From an uncultured Roseburia sp. (GTDB lineage: Bacteria; Bacillota; Clostridia; Lachnospirales; Lachnospiraceae), in assembly GCA_947564765.1 (NCBI GenBank), contig CANODN010000040.1:1-11559 (forward strand): DNA of 11,559 nt, given 5' to 3'. Position 1 is the stretch's first letter. Each line of letters opens with the position of its first letter. Position numbers and translations under genes: made by a program. The notes under the pieces were generated by a model that searched no databases, was not told the DNA's origin, and was given only the letters and a program-made list of their open reading frames with translations. Positions 7,322 through 11,559 of the stretch are shown piece after piece.

Positions 7322-7947
7322 CACATGTACAGAGGAGAGATATGGGGCTGCCCTATATTTCAGATGATGAGGTTTTCGAAGAGCAGAAGATTGCCAGAAG
7401 GCTGACACAGGAATTAAATACGGCAGACAGAGCGGATTTCGACAAAATTCGGGAGATTATCAAAAAACTCCTTGGAAAATCCGAGAATGCGTTTATCAAT
7501 CCGCCCTTTTACTGTGATTACGGCAGTCATATCGAGGTTGGGAAGAATTTTTTTGCCAATTATAACTGTACCATTATAGATGTGGCAAAGGTTACCATTG
7601 GAGATAACTGTCAAATGGCGCCGAACGTATCCATTTATACGGCCGGACATCCGATTCATCCGGATGTTCGGAATACACTGTATGAATACGGAATAGAAGT
7701 TACGGTGGGAGACAATGTTTGGATTGGCGGAAATACGACGATCTGCCCGGGGGTTCATATCGGCAGCAATACGGTGATCGGCGCAGGAAGTGTTGTGACA
7801 AAAGATATTCCCGACTGGGTGGTCGCTGCCGGAAATCCCTGCCGGGTGATTCATAAAATTACAGAAGAGGATAAGAAGTTTTATTTTCGTGACAGACGGT
7901 TTGACGCAGAAACCTGGGAGGATGTCAGGAGAATAGGGGGATTTTAA
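7318..7947 (+). CDS. Maltose/galactoside-type sugar O-acetyltransferase
   Basis: This 209-residue protein should transfer acetyl from acetyl-CoA to a sugar hydroxyl, in the LacA/Maa family. The N-terminal Mac-like helical region (about 8-60) precedes a left-handed beta-helix of hexapeptide repeats (about 62-185), seen as stepped I/V-G-x-N units such as VTIGDN, VTVGDN and VHIGSN. Catalytic His111 lies in YTAGHPIHP, matching His115 of E. coli LacA. Length fits the family, which works as a trimer. Its ATG overlaps the regulator stop in an ATGA junction, with GGAGGGAGG just upstream in the regulator's last codons, which suggests translational coupling. In sugar operons such enzymes are thought to detoxify non-metabolisable or excess intracellular sugars; here the acceptor could be sucrose, a glucan oligomer or a related glucoside. 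Acceptor identity is inference. Confidence 0.9.
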   Translation: MTHVQRRDMGLPYISDDEVFEEQKIARRLTQELNTADRADFDKIREIIKKLLGKSENAFINPPFYCDYGSHIEVGKNFFANYNCTIIDVAKVTIGDNCQMAPNVSIYTAGHPIHPDVRNTLYEYGIEVTVGDNVWIGGNTTICPGVHIGSNTVIGAGSVVTKDIPDWVVAAGNPCRVIHKITEEDKKFYFRDRRFDAETWEDVRRIGGF

Positions 7948-7949
7948 AC

Positions 7950-8732
7950 ATGGAGATCCGGCTTGTGGCAATGGATATGGACGGAACGCTTTTGGACAGT
8001 CAGAAAAGACTGCCCTCTGATTTTATGGACTGGGTAAAAAGGCACCCGGAGATTAAAGCGGTGATAGCCAGCGGACGGCAGTATTATACATTGGTAAAGG
8101 ATTTTATTCCGATCAAAGACCGGCTGATTTATATAGCGGAAAACGGTGGTTTTGTATTTGAAAAGGGAGAGATGCTTTACAGCAATGAAATGGACAAGGC
8201 GGATATCCTGGAATGCCTCAGATTGATTGACAAGGTCAAAGGTCTGACGCCGATTCTCTGCGGAGCAGAATCTGCTTATATGCGGCCTGCAGAGGAACAC
8301 ATTCTTCGGGAATGTTCCATGTATTATCATCATTTACAGGAAACGGAAGATCTGTATGCAGCGGTTTACCGGGATGTTATTGTAAAAATTGCTATTTTTG
8401 CAGATGAAAAAGCAGCAGAAACTTCTATGAAATATTTTAAGAATATCAAACCGCATCTGACAGCGGTGCTGTCCGGAGACAGTTGGATTGATATTGCCAA
8501 CTGTACGGTGAATAAGGGAGTGGCGGTGGATTTTATTCAGAAGAAATATGGAATTGAGAGAAGTCAGTCTATGGCGTTTGGGGATTATTTGAATGATGCC
8601 AGGCTGCTGCAGAATTGCGAAGAAAGCTATTGTATGGAAAACGGGCATCCGGATTTAAAAGCTTTGGCGAAACATATTGCGGATTCCAATGACGATAACG
8701 GGGTGATGAAGGTGCTGTATTCATTGGATTAG
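7950..8732 (+). CDS. Second HAD-superfamily (Cof-type) sugar phosphatase
   Basis: This 260-residue protein is a HAD IIB phosphatase distinct from the one at 1611. Motif I is AMDMDGTLLDS (Asp9, Asp11), motif II ASGRQ near residue 42, motif III Lys189 in VNKGVA, and motif IV FGDYLND with Asp212 and Asp216. The sequence IAENGG after motif II is usual in the YbiV/YbjI/SupH type, whose members dephosphorylate small sugar phosphates. It starts 2 nt after the acetyltransferase stop, with AGGGGG at 7935-7940 as ribosome site, and is the last gene of the cluster. No hairpin terminator is recognisable in the 124 nt that follow. Its substrate is unknown. Two phosphatases in one sugar operon may split the work, for example one on the imported sugar phosphate and one on hexose phosphate overflow, but this is inference. 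Confidence 0.88.
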   Translation: MEIRLVAMDMDGTLLDSQKRLPSDFMDWVKRHPEIKAVIASGRQYYTLVKDFIPIKDRLIYIAENGGFVFEKGEMLYSNEMDKADILECLRLIDKVKGLTPILCGAESAYMRPAEEHILRECSMYYHHLQETEDLYAAVYRDVIVKIAIFADEKAAETSMKYFKNIKPHLTAVLSGDSWIDIANCTVNKGVAVDFIQKKYGIERSQSMAFGDYLNDARLLQNCEESYCMENGHPDLKALAKHIADSNDDNGVMKVLYSLD

Positions 8733-8805
8733 ATAATAAAAGCAGGTTCAAAAATTTACTATAAAGTTGATAAATACAAAAGGTGCGCAATGTATATAAT
8801 ATGTA

Positions 8806-8834
8806 TTAACAAATAGAAACTTATGTTATATAAT
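8806..8834 (+). promoter_or_regulatory. Promoter of the toxin-antitoxin locus
   Basis: TTAACA (8806-8811) and a perfect TATAAT (8829-8834) are spaced by 17 nt, followed by AAAGGA at 8842-8847 nine bases before the antitoxin ATG. The surrounding 8790-8835 region is AT-rich with repeated TGTAT units (8791-8795 region and 8802-8806), where a RelB-type autorepressor could bind. The promoter makes the locus independent of the sugar operon upstream. Confidence 0.7.
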
Positions 8835-8856
8835 AGAGAAGAAAGGATTTGATATT

Positions 8857-9129
8857 ATGGCAACCACAAACATAACAATGCGCATAGATGAGGAGTTAAA
8901 GGCTCAACTGCAGGAACTTGTTTCGAATCTTGGCATGGATATGACGACATTTTTTACAATTTCGGCAAAGCAGGCAGTAAGAGAACAGAGAATTCCCTTT
9001 TCTGTCTCTATGAATATTCCGAATGCAGAGACAATCAGGGCCATAGAGGATGTAAGAAACAGGCGGAATTTAAGTCCGGCTTTTTCTTCTGTGGAAGATT
9101 TAATGGAGGATTTGAATGCTGAAGATTAG
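8857..9129 (+). CDS. RelB/DinJ-family antitoxin
   Basis: This 90-residue protein is a type II antitoxin of the RelB/DinJ family. The N-terminus (ITMRIDEELKAQLQELVSNLGMD, split here as strand plus helix) is a ribbon-helix-helix DNA-binding unit, used for dimerisation and repression of its own promoter. The middle TTFFTISAKQAVREQRIPF segment is a family signature. The acidic C-terminal tail (VEDLMEDLNAED) is the part that wraps the YafQ toxin. Length is normal and the frame is intact. It has its own promoter at 8806-8834 and overlaps the toxin gene by 14 nt, the usual coupled antitoxin-first order. Because the partner toxin is broken, the antitoxin is now either a relic, a free DNA-binding protein, or a possible neutraliser of a related toxin elsewhere in the genome. 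Confidence 0.92.
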   Translation: MATTNITMRIDEELKAQLQELVSNLGMDMTTFFTISAKQAVREQRIPFSVSMNIPNAETIRAIEDVRNRRNLSPAFSSVEDLMEDLNAED

Positions 9130-9307
9130 ATATCATACATCTTTTAAGAAGGATTATAAAAAGATCCTAAAAAGAGGATATGATATTACATTGTTGGAAG
9201 ATATTATTCAAAAACTGGCAAAAGGTGAGCGGCTTCCGGAAAAGAATAGAGATCATACTGTATCTGACAAGAACAGGAACGCACAGCGATTTGTTTTGAT
9301 ACTTTAA
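9116..9307 (+). pseudogene. YafQ-family toxin gene, inactivated by internal out-of-frame deletion
   Basis: The frame starts as a normal YafQ mRNA interferase (LKIRYHTSFKKDYKKILKRGYD) with GGAGGA at 9105-9110, but ends after 63 residues instead of about 90. The normal family C-terminus LTRTGTHSDLF followed by a stop is still present at 9264-9299, in the +1 frame relative to the start. The segment between RDHTVS and this tail, about 25-30 residues, is missing. By comparison with E. coli YafQ recalled from memory, His50 is kept (RDH at 9248-9256), Asp61, His63 and Asp67 are deleted, and His87 and Phe91 are out of frame. The product should lack RNase activity. The read-through end (DKNRNAQRFVLIL) is an artefact of the shifted frame. 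Deletion in the genome is more likely than a sequencing error because many bases are missing. Confidence 0.88.
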
Positions 9308-9341
9308 TGAAATGAAGTGAAATATAATGGCAAAGAGCCAA

Positions 9342-9358
9342 ACTTGACAAATTCAAGT
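9342..9358. promoter_or_regulatory. Inverted repeat over the leuS -35 box
   Basis: ACTTGA (9342-9347) and TCAAGT (9353-9358) are perfect 6-base inverted arms around CAAAT. The left arm includes most of the -35 hexamer. It could be an operator for an unknown regulator, though a six-base repeat overlapping TTGACA can occur by chance. No partner protein is suggested by the window. Confidence 0.3.
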
Positions 9359-9371
9359 CATGTGATAAAAT
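9344..9371 (+). promoter_or_regulatory. Predicted sigma-A promoter of leuS
   Basis: A perfect TTGACA (9344-9349) and TAAAAT (9366-9371), one mismatch to consensus, are spaced by 16 nt. The leader from about 9378 to the ATG at 9452 is only around 75 nt, too short for a T-box riboswitch, and no T-box or AGGGTGG-like element was seen. A stronger-spaced alternative was not found. Confidence 0.6.
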
Positions 9372-9451
9372 TTTATAGAATATACAAATCGTTTGGCAGA
9401 ATTGTTTTATAACACAGGCTGAATAAAAATAACTTCTTGGGAGGAAGCAGT

Positions 9452-11559
9452 ATGGCAGTACCTTATAATCACAGAGCTATTGAACAGAAATGGCGCAGTA
9501 ACTGGAAAGAAAATCCAATCAATGTCAATGACGGAACAAAAGAGAAATATTATTGTCTGGACATGTTTCCCTATCCGTCCGGAAACGGACTTCATGTAGG
9601 CCACTGGAGGGGATATGTGATCTCCGATGTCTGGAGCCGTTACAAATTAATGCAGAATTATTATGTCATTCATCCCATGGGCTGGGATGCCTTTGGACTT
9701 CCGGCAGAAAATTATGCAATTAAAATGGGAACCCACCCTGCGAAATCAACGGCAGACAATATTGCGAAGATCAAAGACCAGATTCAGCAGATTGCGGCAA
9801 TCTATGACTGGGATATGGAAGTCAACACAACCGATCCGGCTTTCTATAAATGGACACAGTGGATTTTCGTTCAGATGTTTAAAAAAGGACTGGCTTACGA
9901 GAAAGAGATGCCCATTAACTGGTGTCCTTCCTGTAAAACGGGGCTTGCCAACGAAGAAGTTGTAAACGGCAAATGCGAGCGCTGCGGTGCTGATGTGACC
10001 AAGAAGAATCTGAAACAATGGATGTTGAAAATAACGGCCTATGCAGACCGTCTGCTTTCAGATCTGGACAAATTAGACTGGCCGGAAAAAGTAAAGAAGA
10101 TGCAGACAGACTGGATTGGCAAAAGCCACGGCGCGGAAGTGGATTTTGCAGTAGACGGCAAAGAAGAGAGCATTACCGTATATACTACAAGGCCGGATAC
10201 CTTATACGGCGCAACCTTTATGGTGCTGGCGCCGGAGCATGTACTGGCAAAAGAACTGGCAACGGATGAGACGAGAGATGCCGTAGAAGATTATATTTAT
10301 CAGGCTTCCCTGAAATCTTCCGTAGACCGTCTCCAGGATAAAGAAAAGACAGGCGTATTTACCGGCAGCTATGCCATTAACCCGTTAAATGGCGCCAAGG
10401 TTCCCATTTGGCTTTCCGATTATGTATTGGCAGATTACGGTACCGGAGCAATCATGTGCGTACCGGCTCATGACGACCGTGACTTTGAGTTTGCAAAGAA
10501 ATTTGATCTGCCCATTATACAGGTCATTGCCAAAGACGGCAAAGAAATCGAAAATATGACAGAGGCTTATACGGATGCGGCAGGCACCATGATCAATTCC
10601 GGCGACTGGAACGGAATGGAGTCTGCAGAGCTGAAATTAAAAGCGCCTGAAATGATAGAAGAAAAGGGATTCGGCAAGAAAACAACGAATTTCAAACTGC
10701 GTGACTGGGTATTTTCCCGTCAGCGTTACTGGGGCGAGCCCATTCCGATTGTACATTGTCCGGACTGCGGAGCAGTTGCCGTACCGGAAGAAGAACTTCC
10801 GTTGCTGCTGCCGGATGTCGATTCCTATCAGCCGACAGGAACCGGCGAATCTCCCTTAGCAGATATTGCGGACTGGGTGAATACTACCTGTCCTAACTGC
10901 GGCAAGCCGGCAAAACGGGAGACAAATACCATGCCTCAGTGGGCGGGCTCTTCCTGGTATTTCCTCCGTTATGTGGACAGCAAAAACGACAAAGAACTTG
11001 TCAGCCGTGAAAAGGCAGATAAGTATCTTCCCGTTGATATGTATATCGGCGGCGTAGAGCATGCGGTACTGCATCTGCTTTATTCCAGATTCTATACGAA
11101 ATTCTTATATGACATCGGTGTTGTAGATTTTGACGAGCCCTTTACCAAGCTGTTCAATCAGGGTATGATTACCGGCAAAAACGGTATCAAAATGAGTAAA
11201 TCCAAAGGAAATGTCGTATCACCGGACGATCTGGTAAGAGATTACGGCTGTGATTCTCTGCGGTTGTATGAGCTTTTTGTAGGACCGCCGGAACTGGATT
11301 CCGAATGGGATGACAGGGGAATTGACGGCGTATACCGTTTTATTTCCAGATTCTGGAATCTGGTTATGGACAACAAAGACAAAGACGCTGCAGAGACAAA
11401 GGAATTAATCAAAATCCGCAACAAGCTGATATATGACATTACTACAAGACTGGAGAATTTCAGCTTAAATACCGTTGTTTCCGGATTTATGGAATACAAC
11501 AATAAATTGATTGAACTCTCGAAAAAAGGCGGCGTAGACAAAGAAACTTTAAAAACCTT
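9452..11559 (+). CDS. leuS: Leucyl-tRNA synthetase (3' end outside window)
   Basis: About 702 codons of this class I synthetase are present, against roughly 800 in full-length bacterial LeuRS; the frame is open to the window edge. It charges tRNA-Leu with leucine in the cytoplasm. The HIGH motif is HVGH at residues 48-51 and the KMSKS motif is exact at residues 580-584. A zinc-type CPSC...CERC pair lies near residues 159-178. The CP1 editing domain has the TTRPDTLYGATF threonine-rich motif and a VPAHDDRDFEFA segment with its conserved Asp. A second CPDC...CPNC cysteine cluster follows in the region before the KMSKS loop. GGGAGG at 9439-9444 with 7-nt spacing fixes the ATG. No frameshift was seen. 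The C-terminal anticodon-binding and tRNA-contact domains are cut off. It has its own promoter and is unrelated functionally to the sugar operon. Confidence 0.97.
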   Translation, partial: MAVPYNHRAIEQKWRSNWKENPINVNDGTKEKYYCLDMFPYPSGNGLHVGHWRGYVISDVWSRYKLMQNYYVIHPMGWDAFGLPAENYAIKMGTHPAKSTADNIAKIKDQIQQIAAIYDWDMEVNTTDPAFYKWTQWIFVQMFKKGLAYEKEMPINWCPSCKTGLANEEVVNGKCERCGADVTKKNLKQWMLKITAYADRLLSDLDKLDWPEKVKKMQTDWIGKSHGAEVDFAVDGKEESITVYTTRPDTLYGATFMVLAPEHVLAKELATDETRDAVEDYIYQASLKSSVDRLQDKEKTGVFTGSYAINPLNGAKVPIWLSDYVLADYGTGAIMCVPAHDDRDFEFAKKFDLPIIQVIAKDGKEIENMTEAYTDAAGTMINSGDWNGMESAELKLKAPEMIEEKGFGKKTTNFKLRDWVFSRQRYWGEPIPIVHCPDCGAVAVPEEELPLLLPDVDSYQPTGTGESPLADIADWVNTTCPNCGKPAKRETNTMPQWAGSSWYFLRYVDSKNDKELVSREKADKYLPVDMYIGGVEHAVLHLLYSRFYTKFLYDIGVVDFDEPFTKLFNQGMITGKNGIKMSKSKGNVVSPDDLVRDYGCDSLRLYELFVGPPELDSEWDDRGIDGVYRFISRFWNLVMDNKDKDAAETKELIKIRNKLIYDITTRLENFSLNTVVSGFMEYNNKLIELSKKGGVDKETLKT

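Noticed and set aside
6584..7408. 274-residue open frame on the minus strand opposite the LacI gene
   Set aside because: Entirely antisense to a clear LacI-family coding region and the acetyltransferase start; no domain pattern is visible.
8767..8800. TTGATA and TATAAT as an additional promoter before the antitoxin
   Set aside because: The spacing is 22 nt, too long for a sigma-A promoter; the 8806-8834 pair with 17 nt is much better.
9328..9340. TGGC-AAAGA-GCCA hairpin after the toxin remnant as a terminator
   Set aside because: Only four base pairs and no following T-run; too weak to support a terminator.
9372..9451. T-box riboswitch before leuS
   Set aside because: The leader is too short and no T-box or specifier-stem pattern could be found.
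1..11559. CRISPR arrays, tRNA or rRNA genes, insertion sequences
   Set aside because: No regularly spaced repeats, tRNA-like cloverleaf, rRNA segment or transposase frame was recognised by eye.

Overview
The window looks like chromosomal DNA of a low-to-moderate GC, anaerobic Gram-positive bacterium, most likely a clostridium of the Lachnospiraceae type. This is inferred from strong AAGGAGG-type ribosome binding sites on almost every gene, tight co-directional packing, a RelB/DinJ-YafQ toxin-antitoxin remnant and the style of the leucyl-tRNA synthetase. No database search was possible, so the taxon is an inference. All supported genes are on the + strand.

Layout: (1) 2-421, the 3' end of a gene of unknown function with beta-propeller-like strands, closed by a good intrinsic terminator (453-494). 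(2) 504-8732, a sugar-utilisation cluster of seven genes behind one recognisable promoter/operator region (504-591): fructokinase, HAD (Cof-type) phosphatase, sucrose-family PTS EIIBCA permease, GH13_4 amylosucrase-like glucosidase, LacI-type regulator, maltose/galactoside-type O-acetyltransferase, and a second HAD phosphatase. Most junctions are 2-15 nt or overlap; the exception is a 123-nt gap before the permease that contains a hairpin. (3) 8806-9307, a toxin-antitoxin locus with its own promoter, an intact RelB/DinJ antitoxin and a YafQ toxin broken by an internal out-of-frame deletion. (4) 9342-11559, a promoter and the first ~702 codons of leuS, cut by the window end.

How the cluster may work: the PTS should import sucrose and deliver it phosphorylated at glucose C6. 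The classical next enzyme, a GH32 sucrose-6-phosphate hydrolase (ScrB), is absent from the window. Its place is taken by an amylosucrase-like GH13_4 protein with the catalytic triad, the fructosyl-contacting residues and the pocket-closing salt-bridge pair conserved. Fructose released by that enzyme would be trapped by the fructokinase at the head of the operon. Either the GH13_4 enzyme accepts sucrose-6-phosphate, or one of the two HAD phosphatases first removes the phosphate so that unmodified sucrose can be used for hydrolysis or alpha-glucan synthesis. This PTS / GH13_4 / HAD combination is the most interesting thing in the window. The LacI protein encoded inside the cluster is the natural candidate to bind the 17-bp perfect palindrome lying across the operon promoter.
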